Shown here in pieces: positions 1 through 11,667 of a DNA stretch of 64,000 bases; within the stretch, counting starts at the first letter, position 1, and every line of letters begins with the position of its first letter. The stretch spans positions 434,001 through 498,000 of the forward strand of contig JAMOLT010000010.1 in the NCBI GenBank assembly GCA_027068915.1, written 5' to 3'. This DNA is from Sedimenticola sp. Its GTDB lineage: Bacteria; Pseudomonadota; Gammaproteobacteria; Chromatiales; Chromatiaceae. The translations under genes were made by a program, and so were the position numbers. The notes beneath the pieces were generated by a model. The model was given only the letters and a program-made list of their open reading frames with translations. It had not been told where the DNA came from and did no database searches.

Positions 1-274
1 CGCTCATCCGGCGCTCCCGTTGCCAGCGCATCAGGATGGCTCTCCAGAACCGACTGAATTTCCGCGGGCGTCAGTGCCAATCCCGCACGATTCGCCATCT
101 CCTGCAGCGCCCTCACATCGGCATTACGCGCTTGCATCTCCATGCTTCTCACCGAAGCCTGGGCGGTTTCCGCCTCTGTATCAATCGGATCAGCAACAGC
201 TGCGGTTGCCGCAGCCATGGCAATTGCCAAGGTAGACAATGCAAACCCTTTTAGAAAAAAATCACCATTGGCAT
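1..274 (-). pseudogene. Secreted protein, N-terminal part, frameshifted in the signal peptide; runs off the window edge
   Basis: Read on the minus strand, an ATG at 274 follows a GGA-type ribosome site and opens MPMVIFF, then stops in a run of seven T. One extra T would join this to LKGFALSTLAIAMAAATAAVA, a classic Sec signal peptide, followed by DPIDTEAETAQASVRS and a helical, Ala/Glu-rich mature part that continues past base 1. The downstream frame has no ATG start of its own; TTG codons at the signal peptide are the only alternative. So this is either a homopolymer sequencing error or a real lesion. The mature protein was not recognised and its function is unknown. Confidence 0.45.
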
Positions 275-440
275 GTCATTTTTCCGTAATCCTGTCAAAC
301 ATTTGTTTTCTCCTCATACACCGTGGTTAACACCAAATCACTCCTAGAGCTTTATGCCTTCACCTTGCCTGTCCAGGAGCAATAGAGTGTAGACTACCCG
401 TGCGGAGTTACCTGACTATTCCAGGAATCCTCTCAAGGTC

Positions 441-581
441 ATGATTAATCAAGGCAAATGCAACAAGGGGCATATATGCTTCGCCCCGCGATGCAAGGAA
501 AGGTTTGTTTGCACAACATGGGGGCCTAAATTTGAGAAAGGGAAAGTGTATATTGCAGATAGAAAAAGCCACTCCTCATGA
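441..581 (+). CDS. Small cysteine-rich ORF (46 aa), unknown
   Basis: An ATG-to-TGA frame encodes 46 residues with four cysteines in the first half (CNKGHIC, RCKERFVC) and a Lys/Gly-rich tail ending ADRKSHSS. The spacing resembles a small metal-binding knuckle, but no family was recognised. It ends 17 bases before the start of the XRE regulator remnant and shares its strand, so the two may form a small two-gene unit like many toxin-antitoxin pairs. The only Shine-Dalgarno-like bases (AAGG) lie very close to the ATG, which weakens the case. The frame is open upstream only to a TAG near 388, with no other start. Confidence 0.33.
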   Translation: MINQGKCNKGHICFAPRCKERFVCTTWGPKFEKGKVYIADRKSHSS

Positions 582-598
582 CTACCGGAGGAAGTAGC

Positions 599-828
599 AT
601 GGAAAATGATGGCAAAGCAGAAAACTGGCAGAGATTTCTGTTGGGGAATCATTAAGAGTTAGTCAAAATCAACTGGCTGAGTTGACTCATATTTCTCAAT
701 CCACTCTACCAGCTATAGAAGATGACGGAATCCAACCTGGGGCAGAAAGAGCAAAACTATTTGCAAGAGTGCTGCAACGCCATCCAGTAGTTTTGGTATT
801 TCCAAGCTGGGACATGCAGCATGAATAG
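599..828 (+). pseudogene. XRE-family helix-turn-helix regulator, frameshifted
   Basis: A strong GGAGGAAG ribosome site precedes ATG 599, which opens MENDGKAENWQRFLLGNH and stops. The -1 frame then carries a clean XRE domain: ESLRVSQNQLAELTHIS, STLPAIEDDG and a tail reading HPVVLVFPSWD before a stop at 828. Adding one G to the GGGG run near 645 would give an intact protein of about 76 residues. The HPxVLxFPxWD tail is familiar from short antitoxin-like XRE proteins. This is therefore either a recently broken gene or a homopolymer sequencing error. It ends 28 bases before the stop of convergent gatB. Confidence 0.7.
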
Positions 829-855
829 CGGCGTAAGCCTAATCGAGTAGCCTGA

Positions 856-2304
856 TTAAGCGTCCGCAAGTTTTTTGCGCAGCAGCTCATTGACCTGTTT
901 GGGGTTGGCCTTGCCCTGGCTTTTTTTCATGACTTGTCCAACAAAGAAGCCGAGCATTTTCGGCTGTTTGTCCGGGGCGGCATTGCGGAAGTTTTCTACC
1001 TGGGCCGGGTTGCCGCTGATGACTTCATCGACGATGGCCTCGATGGCGCCGGCATCGGTGATCTGTTTCAGCCCTTTCGCTTCGATGATGGCATCGGCGG
1101 AATCTTCGCTTTCCCACATGGTTTCAAACACCTGCTTGGCGATTTTGCCGGAGATGGTGTTATCGGCGATCCGTTTCACCAGACCACTGAAACGCCGGGC
1201 GGAAACCGGGCTTTGGGGCAGATCCAGCCCGGCCTTGTTTAGCGCGCCGGCCAGTTCCACCATTACCCAGTTGGCAGAGAGCTTTGCATCACCCGCTTCC
1301 GCAACGACGGTTTCGTAGTAGTCCGCCTGCTCCCGGGTGGCGGTGAGCACATCGGCGTCGTAGGCGGACAGGCCGTATTGTTCCTCGAAGCGGGCGCGCC
1401 GGGCGGCGGGCAGCTCGGGCATTTCCTGGACGGTCTCGGCGATGAAATCTTCTTCGATGATCAGCGGCAACAGATCCGGGTCTGGAAAATAACGGTAGTC
1501 GTTGGCTTCTTCTTTGGAACGCATGGAGCGGGTTTCGTCCCTGGCGGCGTCATACAGACGGGTTTCCTGCACCACCCTGCCCCCGGCCTCGAGGATGTCG
1601 ATCTGCCGCTCCACCTCGAAGTTGATGGCTTTTTCCAGGAAGCGGAAGGAGTTGATGTTTTTCAGCTCGGCCCGGGTGCCCAGCTCTTTTTGCCCTACGG
1701 GGCGTACCGAGACATTGGCATCCACGCGGAAAGAACCTTCCTGCATATTGCCATCGCAAATCCCCAGATAGACGACGATCTGGTGGATTTTCTTCGCATA
1801 GGCCAAAGCTTCTTTTGCCGAGCTCATATCAGGCTCGGAGACGATTTCCAGCAGGGGCGTGCCGGCGCGATTCAGGTCGATACCGGTCATACCGTGGAAG
1901 TCTTCATGCAGGGATTTTCCGGCATCTTCTTCCAGATGGGCGCGGGTCACGCCGATGCGCTTGTTGTCGCCGTTTTCCAGGGTGATATCCACATGTCCCG
2001 GGCCAACGATGGGCAGTTCCAGCTGGCTGATCTGGTATCCCTTGGGCAGGTCGGGATAGAAATAATTCTTGCGGGCAAACACCGCACGGCGGGCAATTTC
2101 GGCCTCTACGGCAGTACCGAACAGGATGGCTTTTTTCACCACTGCCTCGTTGAGCACGGGGAGCACGCCGGGGAAACCCAGGTCAACCAGGCAGGCCTGG
2201 GTGTTGGGTTCCGCCCCGAACGCGGTGGAGGCGCCGGAAAAGATCTTGGATTTGGTGGTGAGCTGGGTATGAATCTCCAGCCCGATAACGGTTTCCCATT
2301 GCAT
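856..2304 (-). CDS. gatB: Asp/Glu-tRNA(Asn/Gln) amidotransferase subunit B
   Basis: GatB of the cytoplasmic GatCAB complex, which amidates Glu-tRNA(Gln) or Asp-tRNA(Asn) using ammonia from GatA. The 482-residue product has the usual family length. It opens with [13 protein letters not shown], contains the [18 protein letters not shown] signature near residue 85, and ends in the helical YqeY-like tail expected to touch tRNA ([21 protein letters not shown]). It is the last gene of gatC-gatA-gatB and starts 15 bases after gatA stops. Presence of the complex implies that at least one of tRNA-Gln or tRNA-Asn is charged indirectly. Confidence 0.97.
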   Translation of the reverse strand: MQWETVIGLEIHTQLTTKSKIFSGASTAFGAEPNTQACLVDLGFPGVLPVLNEAVVKKAILFGTAVEAEIARRAVFARKNYFYPDLPKGYQISQLELPIVGPGHVDITLENGDNKRIGVTRAHLEEDAGKSLHEDFHGMTGIDLNRAGTPLLEIVSEPDMSSAKEALAYAKKIHQIVVYLGICDGNMQEGSFRVDANVSVRPVGQKELGTRAELKNINSFRFLEKAINFEVERQIDILEAGGRVVQETRLYDAARDETRSMRSKEEANDYRYFPDPDLLPLIIEEDFIAETVQEMPELPAARRARFEEQYGLSAYDADVLTATREQADYYETVVAEAGDAKLSANWVMVELAGALNKAGLDLPQSPVSARRFSGLVKRIADNTISGKIAKQVFETMWESEDSADAIIEAKGLKQITDAGAIEAIVDEVISGNPAQVENFRNAAPDKQPKMLGFFVGQVMKKSQGKANPKQVNELLRKKLADA

Positions 2305-2319
2305 AGCTTGTCGTCCTGC

Positions 2320-3783
2320 TCAATAGCCGCTAGGCATCTGTCGATGCCAGTCGCTGATTTGCTGTAGCTGGTGCGCCAGCGCCAACAGCCGCCCTTCTTC
2401 AAAATAGTTGCCGATGAGCTGCAAGCCTGCCGGCAGCTCATCGACCATGGGCGCGGGCATGGACAGGGCGGGCAGACCCGCCAGGTTCACGGCAATGGTG
2501 TAAATATCGGAAAGGTACATGGAAACCGGATCATCGGATTTCTCTCCCAGGCGGAACGCAGTCTCGGGAGATGCCGGCCCAAGCAGAATGTCCACTTCAG
2601 CAAATGCCTGGCGGAAATCATCCGCAATCACCTGGCGCACCTGCTGCGCCTTGAGGTAATAGGCGTCGTAATATCCCGCGGAAAGGGCGTAGGCACCAAT
2701 CATGATGCGGCGTTTCACCTCGGGGCCAAAGCCCTCTGCGCGAGAGCGTTTGTACAGGTCTTCCAGGTCTTGCGGATTTTCGCAGCGGTGGCCGAAGCGC
2801 ACGCCATCGAAGCGCGAAAGATTGGACGAGCATTCCGCAGGCGCCACGACATAGTAAGCCGGCACCGAGTAGTGAGAGTTGGGAAGGGAGACTTCCCGCA
2901 TTTCCACGCCCAGGGTTTTCAGCGTATCGATGGCGGTTTGCATGGAGGCATTCATGCCAGGGTTCAGACCTTCCCCGAAAAATTCTTTTACCATGCCGAT
3001 CTTCAGGCCCTTCAGGGGCTGGTTCAGTTGTCCGGCATAGTCGTCCACGGGGCGATCCACGCTGGTGGAGTCCCGCTCGTCAAAGCCCGCCATGGCCCCC
3101 AGCAAATGGGCGGCGTCTTCCGCGCTGCGGGTCATGGGGCCGGCCTGATCCAGGCTGGAGGCGAAAGCGATCATGCCGTAGCGGGATACCCGGCCATAGG
3201 TGGGCTTGAGGCCGGTGATGCCGCACAGGGCTGCGGGCTGGCGTATGGAGCCGCCCGTATCCGTACCCGTGGCGGCCACTGCCAAACGCGCCGCCACCGC
3301 CGCAGCGGAGCCGCCGGAGGAGCCGCCAGGGACGCGCTCCCTGTCCCAGGGATTCTTCACCGGGCCGTAGAAGCTGGTTTCATTGGAAGAGCCCATGGCG
3401 AACTCGTCCATATTGGTCTTGCCCAGCATCACCACACCGGCGTCCTTCAGCCGGGAGACGACCGTGGCGTCATAGGGCGAGATGAAATTGTCGAGCATGC
3501 GGGAACCGCAAGTGGTTCGAACGCCCTGGGTGCAGAAAATATCCTTGTGCAGCAGGGGAATGCCTGTAAGCGGGCCGCCATCACCCGCCCGGATGCGCTC
3601 ATCCGCCGCCTTCGCCTGCTCCAGCGCCTGCTCTTCCGCCAGGGTCAACACCGCATTGAGCTCGCCATCGAACTGCTGGATGCGTTGCAGAAAGTGGCGG
3701 GTAAGTTCCACGCTGGTGAAATCGCCGGCCCGCAGCCCGGCAGACAATCCGGCGATGGACATGAGGTGCAAATCACTCATCAT
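2320..3783 (-). CDS. gatA: Asp/Glu-tRNA(Asn/Gln) amidotransferase subunit A
   Basis: GatA is the glutaminase/amidase subunit of GatCAB and releases ammonia that tunnels to GatB. The 487-residue protein has the amidase-signature Ser-cisSer-Lys triad: Lys in PLLHKDIFC (about residue 80), Ser in [10 protein letters not shown] (about 155) and Ser in [11 protein letters not shown] (about 178). Length is normal. The start overlaps the gatC stop (ATGA), indicating translational coupling. Confidence 0.97.
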   Translation of the reverse strand: MMSDLHLMSIAGLSAGLRAGDFTSVELTRHFLQRIQQFDGELNAVLTLAEEQALEQAKAADERIRAGDGGPLTGIPLLHKDIFCTQGVRTTCGSRMLDNFISPYDATVVSRLKDAGVVMLGKTNMDEFAMGSSNETSFYGPVKNPWDRERVPGGSSGGSAAAVAARLAVAATGTDTGGSIRQPAALCGITGLKPTYGRVSRYGMIAFASSLDQAGPMTRSAEDAAHLLGAMAGFDERDSTSVDRPVDDYAGQLNQPLKGLKIGMVKEFFGEGLNPGMNASMQTAIDTLKTLGVEMREVSLPNSHYSVPAYYVVAPAECSSNLSRFDGVRFGHRCENPQDLEDLYKRSRAEGFGPEVKRRIMIGAYALSAGYYDAYYLKAQQVRQVIADDFRQAFAEVDILLGPASPETAFRLGEKSDDPVSMYLSDIYTIAVNLAGLPALSMPAPMVDELPAGLQLIGNYFEEGRLLALAHQLQQISDWHRQMPSGY

Positions 3784-4067
3784 TCGATCACTCTGGGGAC
3801 GAGATACAGCCCGTTCCCGATGGCGGGGGCCACCGCCTGATAGGCTTCCCGGTGGTTCTCTTCCGTGACCACATCCGGTCGCAGGCGCTGGGGCATGTCC
3901 AGAGGGTGGGCCATGGGCGTGATACCGCTGGTATCCAGCTCCCCCATGCGCTCCACCAGATCCAGTATGCCGGACAGCTCTGTATTCAGCGCCTCGATCT
4001 CGCCAGCAGCGACCGCAATGCGGGCCAGATGGGCGATTTTTTCTACTTCATCGGGTTCCAGATCCAT
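3780..4067 (-). CDS. gatC: Asp/Glu-tRNA(Asn/Gln) amidotransferase subunit C
   Basis: GatC is the small scaffold subunit that wraps around GatA and GatB. The ATG at 4067 gives 95 residues, the normal family size, beginning [17 protein letters not shown]; longer upstream reading adds a Phe/Arg-rich leader unlike GatC. The C-terminal half has the conserved [17 protein letters not shown] segment. It is first in gatCAB and is transcribed away from mreB across a 322-base divergent gap. Confidence 0.95.
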   Translation of the reverse strand: MDLEPDEVEKIAHLARIAVAAGEIEALNTELSGILDLVERMGELDTSGITPMAHPLDMPQRLRPDVVTEENHREAYQAVAPAIGNGLYLVPRVIE

Positions 4068-5436
<1,369 letters not shown>

Positions 5437-5486
5437 GTCGAACTTCACACAAGATACGGGAATAACGCAGCACAAGGAGCCCTGAC

Positions 5487-6389
5487 ATCAAGTTTATTTT
5501 CGCAGAAGGACCCTCGCAGGGTGCCCGCGTACTCGGAGCAATGATTCTGTCCATCCTGCTGATGGTGATGGATCACCGCTTCCACCAGACGGAAACATTG
5601 CGCAGCACCCTTTCCGTATTGACCTATCCCATACAATTTCTGGCCGAGGCGCCCAGCAATATCGGCACCTGGGTTACAGAAACCCTGCAAACCCGCGGCG
5701 AGCTGCAACAATCCAATCAAGACCTCCACCGGGAAAACCTGAAGCTGAAAGCCGAGTTGCAGCTGACTGCGGCATTGCAGGCAGAGAACGAACGGCTACG
5801 GGATTTGTTGGGGTCGGCCTACAAGATCGGCAACCGGGTGCTGGTGGCCGAGTTATCCGCCATGGATCTCGATCCTTTCCGCCAGCAGATTGTCGTTGAC
5901 AAGGGCAGCCGCTCCGGGGTTTTCGAGGGCCAGGCGGTGCTCGATGCCCATGCGGTGATGGGGCAGGTGATTCATGTCAGTCCGTTGAACGCCACGGTAT
6001 TGCTGATCACCGATGTGGAGCATGCCCTGCCGGTACAAGTGCTGCGCAACGGCTTGCGCACCATTGCCGTGGGCAGCGGCAGGATCAATCAGCTGGAAAT
6101 GCCATACCTGCCGAACAATGCAGATATCCGCAGTGATGACCTGCTGGTTACCTCCGGTCTTGGTGGCAAATTTCCACCAGGCTATCCCGTGGCCAGGATT
6201 ACGGAAGTAAAACGGCAGCCGGGCAAGCCTTTTGCAACCGTGCTCGCCCGCCCTCTGGCACAGCTGGATCGCACCCGGGAGGCACTGCTGGTGTGGGAAG
6301 TCAATATCCCGCCGGAGTTTCCGGAGGAAGAGGAGCCCTCTTCCCCGCCAACCGGGATCTCGGCGGAAAGCGAGGTGGCTGCACCATGA
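5487..6389 (+). CDS. mreC: Rod-shape protein MreC, apparent ATC start
   Basis: MreC is a bitopic periplasmic scaffold linking MreB/MreD to PBP2-RodA. From ATC 5487 the protein is 300 residues: IKFIFAEGPSQGARVLG, one membrane helix (about 17-30), a coiled coil (about 80-115), then the two beta domains (VLVAELSAMDLDPF, VDKGSRSGVFEGQ, DVLVTSGLGGKFPPGYP-like segments). The first residues match the usual MKPIFxxGPS start of gammaproteobacterial MreC. An AAGGAG site at 5474-5479 sits 7 bases before this ATC, and no ATG, GTG or TTG lies between the in-frame stop at 5463 and it. The first ATG (5541) has poor spacing and would cut into the membrane helix. Acidic/proline C-terminus (EEEEPSSPP). Confidence 0.92.
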   Translation: MKFIFAEGPSQGARVLGAMILSILLMVMDHRFHQTETLRSTLSVLTYPIQFLAEAPSNIGTWVTETLQTRGELQQSNQDLHRENLKLKAELQLTAALQAENERLRDLLGSAYKIGNRVLVAELSAMDLDPFRQQIVVDKGSRSGVFEGQAVLDAHAVMGQVIHVSPLNATVLLITDVEHALPVQVLRNGLRTIAVGSGRINQLEMPYLPNNADIRSDDLLVTSGLGGKFPPGYPVARITEVKRQPGKPFATVLARPLAQLDRTREALLVWEVNIPPEFPEEEEPSSPPTGISAESEVAAP

Positions 6390-6874
6390 GTCCGGAAACC
6401 TCCCGGGGTCGGACGATTATCGTTATAACCCTGGTTATCAGCCTGGTACTGAGCGTCATGCCCATGCCGGAGAACCTGCAATATTACCGCCTGCAATGGA
6501 GCGCCCTGGTGTTGATCTACTGGTGCATGGCATTGCCGGAGCGCGTGGGCGTGGGTATCGGTTTTATTGTGGGATTGCTGCTGGATATTCTCACCGGCAC
6601 CCTGCTCGGCCAGCATGCTTTCGGGCTTTCGGTAATCAGCTTTCTTACCCTGAAGGCGCATAAGCGGGTACGGGTATTCCCCCTCTGGCAGCAATCCGTA
6701 TTTGTGGCGCTGGTACTGTATGTAGACCGGCTGTTGTTCTTCTGGGTGGATGGCGCCATCGGCCGACCAGCGGCCGTAATGGAATCCTGGGTTGTTCCCC
6801 TGCTGGGCGGGCTGATCTGGCCCTGGCTTTTCATTGTCTTCAGAGATTTGAGACGACGTTTCCATGTCAGGTAA
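6386..6874 (+). CDS. mreD: Rod-shape membrane protein MreD
   Basis: MreD is the polytopic inner-membrane partner of MreC. The ATG at 6386 overlaps the mreC stop (ATGA) and gives 162 residues with about five membrane helices: IIVITLVISLVLSVMP, LVLIYWCMALP, VGVGIGFIVGLLLDILTGTLLG, SVFVALVLYVDRLLFFW and PLLGGLIWPWLFIVF. LDILTGTLLGQHA is a conserved MreD segment. Its end overlaps the start of mrdA by 11 bases. Confidence 0.95.
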   Translation: MSPETSRGRTIIVITLVISLVLSVMPMPENLQYYRLQWSALVLIYWCMALPERVGVGIGFIVGLLLDILTGTLLGQHAFGLSVISFLTLKAHKRVRVFPLWQQSVFVALVLYVDRLLFFWVDGAIGRPAAVMESWVVPLLGGLIWPWLFIVFRDLRRRFHVR

Positions 6875-8753
6875 TCTGGACTTCAAGGATTATCGCCGCG
6901 AAGGCAGGCTGTTTACCCATAGAGCGATTACCGCTGGCGTACTGGTGGTCATACTGCTGGGCGGCATTGTCGGGCGGATGGTCTATCTGCAGGTGGTGGA
7001 CCACGAGCATTTCACCACCCTGGCCCAGGACAACCGGGTCAAGTTGATTCCCCTGCCGCCCACCCGGGGGCTGATCTATGACCGGAAAAACCGGCTGCTG
7101 GCGCTTAACCGTCCTGCTTTCAACCTGGAAATCATTCCCGAGATGGTGCAGGATCTGGAAAAATCACTGGCAGAACTCGAAGGACTGATAGAAATCAGCG
7201 CAGTGGACAAGGAGCGGTTCTACAAGCTCAAACGCCAGAAGCGGCGGTTCGAGAGCATTCCCATCAAGCTGGATATCTCCCAGGAGGAAGCCGCCCTGTT
7301 TGCGGTCAACCGCTACAAATTCCCCGGGATCTCCATCAAGGCCAGTTTGACGCGCACCTACCCCCTGAAAGACCTCATGGCGCATGTGGTGGGTTATGTG
7401 GGGCGCGTCAGCCTCAAGGACCTGCAATCCATCGATGCATCCAACTATGCAGGCACCACCTATATCGGCAAGACCGGGGTGGAAAAGTCCTATGAGGATA
7501 TCCTGCATGGCAAGGTCGGCCTGCAGCAGGTAGAGGTCAATGTACTGGGCAAGGCGGTGCGGGTGCTGGAGGAAATGCCGCCGCAACCGGGGCGCAGCCT
7601 GCGCCTGCACATAGACCTGGATCTGCAACGGGTGGCTCTGGATGCCCTGGGCGACGTAAATGGTGCTGTGGTCGCGATAGATCCCAGAACAGGCGGAGTA
7701 CTGGCCATGGTCAGCAAACCCGGCTTTGACTCCAATCCGTTTGTGGAAGGCATCAGCTCCAAAGCCTACAAGGCATTGCAGGAAGATCATGACAAGCCCT
7801 TGTTCAATCGAAGCTTGCAGGGAGCGTATCCTCCGGGCTCCACCATCAAGCCGTTCATGGCATTGGCGGGGCTGGAGATGGACTATCTTGGGCTCAAGGA
7901 AAAAATCTATTGCCCCGGTTTCTTTCAATTGCCGGGCCATGATCACAAATACCGCGACTGGAAAAAAACCGGCCATGGACTCATGGGTGTGGATGCAGCC
8001 ATCACCCAGTCCTGCGACGTGTTTTTCTACCAGTTGGCGCATGAGATCGGCATCGACAAGATCCAGCAATATCTCAAGGAGTTTCGCTTTGGAGAAAAAA
8101 CCGGCATCGACCTGGTTGGCGAGCGCACAGGCATTCGTCCTTCCCGCGAATGGAAGCGCAAACGCTTTAAACAGGTATGGTTCCCCGGGGAGACAGTCAT
8201 TATCGGCATTGGCCAGGGTGCTTTTGAAGCCACGCCGCTGCAACTGGCGGCTGCCACAGCAGCCATTGCCAACGGCGGTCACTACCACGAGCCCAGGCTG
8301 GTGGAAGAAATTGTGGATGAAAGCACCGGGGCGGTGCTCCCATCAGGTGGCAGGGAACATGTTATTCCTGTAAAGAACAGCAGCAACTGGGATGAGATTC
8401 ACAAATCCATGATTCATGTGATTGAAGGACCGCGGGGTACCGCCCGGCATCTGCAGAACGAGCATTACCGCATCGCAGGAAAAACCGGCACATCGCAGGT
8501 TTTTACCGTAAAACAGGATGAAGAGTATGACGAAAGCAAGATATCGGAAAAAATGCGCGATCATGCCCTGTTTATCGCCTATGCGCCGGTGGAAGATCCA
8601 CAGATTGCAGTGGCGGTAATCGTGGAAAACGGCGGTCATGGTGGGGCAACGGCAGCACCGGTGGCAAAACAAGTGATGGATGCATGGTTGCTCGAAGACG
8701 GCGGCAATACGGTACGGAGCAACCATGCAGCAACAGTAGGAGAAACAGAGTGA
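6864..8753 (+). CDS. mrdA: Penicillin-binding protein 2, elongasome transpeptidase
   Basis: PBP2 cross-links peptidoglycan during side-wall growth with RodA. The 629-residue protein has one N-terminal membrane anchor (about residues 20-40), the pedestal domain ([23 protein letters not shown]) and a transpeptidase domain: Ser326 in [12 protein letters not shown] of [10 protein letters not shown] near 380, and KTG in IAGKTGTSQ near 540. The start lies inside mreD and the stop overlaps the rodA start (GTGA). Confidence 0.97.
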   Translation: MSGNLDFKDYRREGRLFTHRAITAGVLVVILLGGIVGRMVYLQVVDHEHFTTLAQDNRVKLIPLPPTRGLIYDRKNRLLALNRPAFNLEIIPEMVQDLEKSLAELEGLIEISAVDKERFYKLKRQKRRFESIPIKLDISQEEAALFAVNRYKFPGISIKASLTRTYPLKDLMAHVVGYVGRVSLKDLQSIDASNYAGTTYIGKTGVEKSYEDILHGKVGLQQVEVNVLGKAVRVLEEMPPQPGRSLRLHIDLDLQRVALDALGDVNGAVVAIDPRTGGVLAMVSKPGFDSNPFVEGISSKAYKALQEDHDKPLFNRSLQGAYPPGSTIKPFMALAGLEMDYLGLKEKIYCPGFFQLPGHDHKYRDWKKTGHGLMGVDAAITQSCDVFFYQLAHEIGIDKIQQYLKEFRFGEKTGIDLVGERTGIRPSREWKRKRFKQVWFPGETVIIGIGQGAFEATPLQLAAATAAIANGGHYHEPRLVEEIVDESTGAVLPSGGREHVIPVKNSSNWDEIHKSMIHVIEGPRGTARHLQNEHYRIAGKTGTSQVFTVKQDEEYDESKISEKMRDHALFIAYAPVEDPQIAVAVIVENGGHGGATAAPVAKQVMDAWLLEDGGNTVRSNHAATVGETE

Positions 8754-9889
8754 TTCCAGTCGGTCGCTCTCCCAGCGGGTTACCCGCCAGTGAGCCGGCC
8801 CGGCACCGGGGGGTACTGGCACGCGTTCATATGGATCTGCCTCTTCTTACCGGGCTTTTGCTGCTTTGCGTTTACGGGCTGGTGATTCTGTATTCAGCGT
8901 CTGGAGAAAATCTTCAGCAGGTGGAAAGGCAGGCGATACGCATGCTGATTGCCTTTGGCGCCCTGTTTTTTCTTGCCCAGGTACATCCCCATACCTTGCG
9001 CCGCTGGAGTCCCTGGCTATATGCCATCGGTGTTTGCCTGTTGCTGACGGTACTGGTTACCGGAGTGATCGGCAAGGGCGCCCAGCGCTGGCTGGATCTC
9101 GGTTTTATGCGCTTTCAGCCAGCAGAACTGGTAAAGCTTGCGGCACCAATGATGCTGGCATGGTATTTGTCCAGCAAACCCCTGCCGCCGAACTGGAAGC
9201 ATCTACTCCTGAGCTTGCTGCTGCTACTGGTGCCGGTACTGATGATTGCCAAGCAACCCGATCTCGGCACGGCGATTCTGGTTGCCTGCAGCGGCCTGTT
9301 TGTACTTTTTCTTGCGGGCATCAGCTGGCGCCTGATCATTGTTTTGGGGTTGCTGGTGGCGGCAGCGGCTCCTGCGGTGTGGTACCTCATGCATGACTAT
9401 CAGCGCACACGGGTGCTGACCTTTCTCAACCCGGAAAGCGACCCCCTGGGGGCCGGATATCACATCATCCAGTCAAAAATCGCCATCGGCTCCGGCGGCG
9501 TCTATGGCAAGGGATGGCTGAATGGCACTCAGTCACAGCTGGAATTTCTGCCGGAGCGCCACACGGACTTTATCTTTGCTGTGCTCGGCGAAGAGTTTGG
9601 TCTGATGGGCGTCCTGCTGCTGCTGGCAATCTTTCTGTTCATCATTCTGCGTGGTTTGTATATTGCCTCCCGGGCACAGGACAGCTACAGCCGCCTGCTG
9701 GCCGGGGCACTGATTCTGGTATTTTTTGTCTATTTGTTTGTCAACGCCGGCATGGTCAGCGGTCTGTTGCCGGTGGTGGGGGTGCCCCTGCCTCTGGTGA
9801 GCTATGGCGGAACGTCACTGGTGACCTTGATGGCCGGTTTCGGTATGCTCATGTCCATCCACACACACAGGAAGTTGGTGCCAAAATGA
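8750..9889 (+). CDS. rodA: Peptidoglycan glycosyltransferase RodA
   Basis: RodA is the SEDS-family lipid II polymerase of the elongasome. The GTG at 8750 overlaps the mrdA stop and sits 7 bases after AGGAG, giving 379 residues, normal for RodA. About ten membrane helices are visible, with family motifs [25 protein letters not shown] and [15 protein letters not shown] near the C-terminus. The stop overlaps the mltB start (ATGA). Confidence 0.96.
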   Translation: MIPVGRSPSGLPASEPARHRGVLARVHMDLPLLTGLLLLCVYGLVILYSASGENLQQVERQAIRMLIAFGALFFLAQVHPHTLRRWSPWLYAIGVCLLLTVLVTGVIGKGAQRWLDLGFMRFQPAELVKLAAPMMLAWYLSSKPLPPNWKHLLLSLLLLLVPVLMIAKQPDLGTAILVACSGLFVLFLAGISWRLIIVLGLLVAAAAPAVWYLMHDYQRTRVLTFLNPESDPLGAGYHIIQSKIAIGSGGVYGKGWLNGTQSQLEFLPERHTDFIFAVLGEEFGLMGVLLLLAIFLFIILRGLYIASRAQDSYSRLLAGALILVFFVYLFVNAGMVSGLLPVVGVPLPLVSYGGTSLVTLMAGFGMLMSIHTHRKLVPK

Positions 9890-10854
9890 AATCTATACTG
9901 CTTTTACCATTGTTGCTCAGCCTGTCCGCCTTTGCATACGCCAACCCACAGGTGGAAAAGTTCATTCAGCGTCTGGTGGAAACCCAGGGCTTCGACGCAG
10001 GGGAATTGCGTGAAGTGCTGGCAAAGGCACATAAGCGCCAGGACATTATCGACCGCATGAACAAACCTGCGGAACGAACCCTGAACTGGGGCCAGTACAG
10101 CAAAATTTTCCTGACCGACAAGCGCGCCAACCAAGGTATCGAATTCTGGAAGAGGAACCAGCAGGCGCTGCGCAGGGCAGAGGAAACTTTCGGTGTGCCG
10201 CCGCAGTTCGTGGTCGCCATCATCGGCGTGGAAACCTTCTACGGACGCATTACCGGCAAAGACAAGGTGCTGGACGCCCTCTACACCCTGGCCTTTCACT
10301 ATCCCAAACGCAGCAAGTTTTTTACCTCGGAGCTGGAAAAATTCCTGGTTCTTGCAAAGGAGGAAAAACTGGATCCCGCCAAGCCCATGGGTTCCTATGC
10401 TGGCGCCATGGGACTGGGACAGTTCATGCCCAGCAGCTATCTGGCCTATGCGGTGGATTTTGACGGGGACGGCAAGCGCGACATCTGGAACAATGAAACC
10501 GATGCCATTGGCAGTGTGGCAAACTATTTTGCCCGCCATGGCTGGGAAAAAGGGCTGCCGGTAACGGCAGAGTTTGATTCTGTGCCGGAGAACCCGAAAA
10601 AATATCTGGAAGCCGGGGTGAAGCCAAGCTTTACCCTGGGTGAGCTGAGGAAGGCAGGCATGGTGGTGGAGCCTGGCCTGGATGATGCGCTGGAGACAGC
10701 CCTGATCCGCCTGGAAACCGACCAGGGCGAGGAGTACTGGGCCGCCCTGAAGAACTTTTATGTCATCACTCGTTATAACCACAGCGAGCTGTATGCCATG
10801 GCTGTGTACCAGCTGAGTGAGCGTATTCGTGACCTGTTTGCCGACAAGGGCTAA
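9886..10854 (+). CDS. mltB: Membrane-bound lytic murein transglycosylase B
   Basis: MltB cleaves MurNAc-GlcNAc bonds to 1,6-anhydro ends, opening the wall for insertion of new strands. ATG 9886 overlaps the rodA stop and gives 322 residues with a Sec signal peptide ([19 protein letters not shown]). The catalytic Glu lies in [35 protein letters not shown] and [17 protein letters not shown] are MltB signatures. No lipobox Cys is seen, so the protein may be soluble in the periplasm rather than a lipoprotein as in E. coli. Confidence 0.95.
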   Translation: MKSILLLPLLLSLSAFAYANPQVEKFIQRLVETQGFDAGELREVLAKAHKRQDIIDRMNKPAERTLNWGQYSKIFLTDKRANQGIEFWKRNQQALRRAEETFGVPPQFVVAIIGVETFYGRITGKDKVLDALYTLAFHYPKRSKFFTSELEKFLVLAKEEKLDPAKPMGSYAGAMGLGQFMPSSYLAYAVDFDGDGKRDIWNNETDAIGSVANYFARHGWEKGLPVTAEFDSVPENPKKYLEAGVKPSFTLGELRKAGMVVEPGLDDALETALIRLETDQGEEYWAALKNFYVITRYNHSELYAMAVYQLSERIRDLFADKG

Positions 10855-11632
10855 AGCCCTCTGCTTCTGTTGCAGCCTGTCCCTCCTGGGGGGCTGCAGC
10901 ATCAAGACCAGCGATTTTCCGGACGAAGACTACGGGCCGGAAATTCCCGTGGATGTCAGTCATGTTCCCGACGCAGTGCCACAGCACGCGCCACGCAGCA
11001 AATACGGCAATCCGCCCAGCTATACGGTATTCGGCAAGACCTATTATGTGCGCGAACATGCCCGGGACTATCGCGCCCGGGGGCTTGCTTCCTGGTATGG
11101 AAAGAAATTCCATGGCAGGCGCACCTCCAGCGGTGAGCCTTACGATATGTACGCCATGACGGCGGCGCACAAGACTCTGCCCCTGCCCACCTGGGTGCGG
11201 GTGACGAACCTGGACAACGGCAAATCTGTGGTGGTCAAGGTAAACGACCGCGGCCCTTTCCACGCCGGGCGCATCATCGATCTGTCCTATACGGCGGCAT
11301 CCAAACTGGATGTACTGTCCAGGGGAACCGCGCCTGTGGAGGTGGTCGCCCTTGCCCCGGAAAACAGCATCGGCAAGGAGGAATCACCCCTTTCCCTACA
11401 GTTTCCGGCCTGGGTGCAGATCGGTGCATTTTCCAGCCGGGAGAATGCGCATCAGCTACAGCAGCGGCTACAGAAACAGGCCGGTATTGACGCCATGATC
11501 AAACCCCTGGAACAGAATGCGGGGCTTGCCTACCGGGTATGGCTGGGGCCGGTAGATAACCCGGGGCAGCTGCAGCAAATCAGGGAAAAGTTGTCCGAAT
11601 GGGGCATAGAAACCTACCGCGTAGTACAATAG
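10817..11632 (+). CDS. rlpA: Septal-ring lytic transglycosylase RlpA (lipoprotein)
   Basis: RlpA is an outer-membrane lipoprotein that cleaves denuded glycan strands. The signal peptide ends in the lipobox SLLGGC. A double-psi beta-barrel follows ([47 protein letters not shown]), then a C-terminal SPOR domain (about residues 200-270, [18 protein letters not shown]). The start is uncertain: GTG 10817, GTG 10829 and TTG 10838 are all in frame and all lie inside the end of mltB; the last gives the most compact signal peptide. It follows mltB as in many gammaproteobacteria. Confidence 0.93.
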   Translation: MSVFVTCLPTRAKALCFCCSLSLLGGCSIKTSDFPDEDYGPEIPVDVSHVPDAVPQHAPRSKYGNPPSYTVFGKTYYVREHARDYRARGLASWYGKKFHGRRTSSGEPYDMYAMTAAHKTLPLPTWVRVTNLDNGKSVVVKVNDRGPFHAGRIIDLSYTAASKLDVLSRGTAPVEVVALAPENSIGKEESPLSLQFPAWVQIGAFSSRENAHQLQQRLQKQAGIDAMIKPLEQNAGLAYRVWLGPVDNPGQLQQIREKLSEWGIETYRVVQ

Positions 11633-11667
11633 GCCGCCTGCTCTTAACCTGGTTCAGAATCTGATCG

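Noticed and set aside
1378-2367. Plus-strand open frame opposite gatB
   Set aside because: Antisense shadow of gatB with no recognisable domain.
2371-3840. Long open frame on the plus strand opposite gatA (about 489 codons)
   Set aside because: It is antisense to a clear gatA with all catalytic motifs, is rich in His/Gly/Gln as expected for a GC-rich shadow frame, and matches no family.
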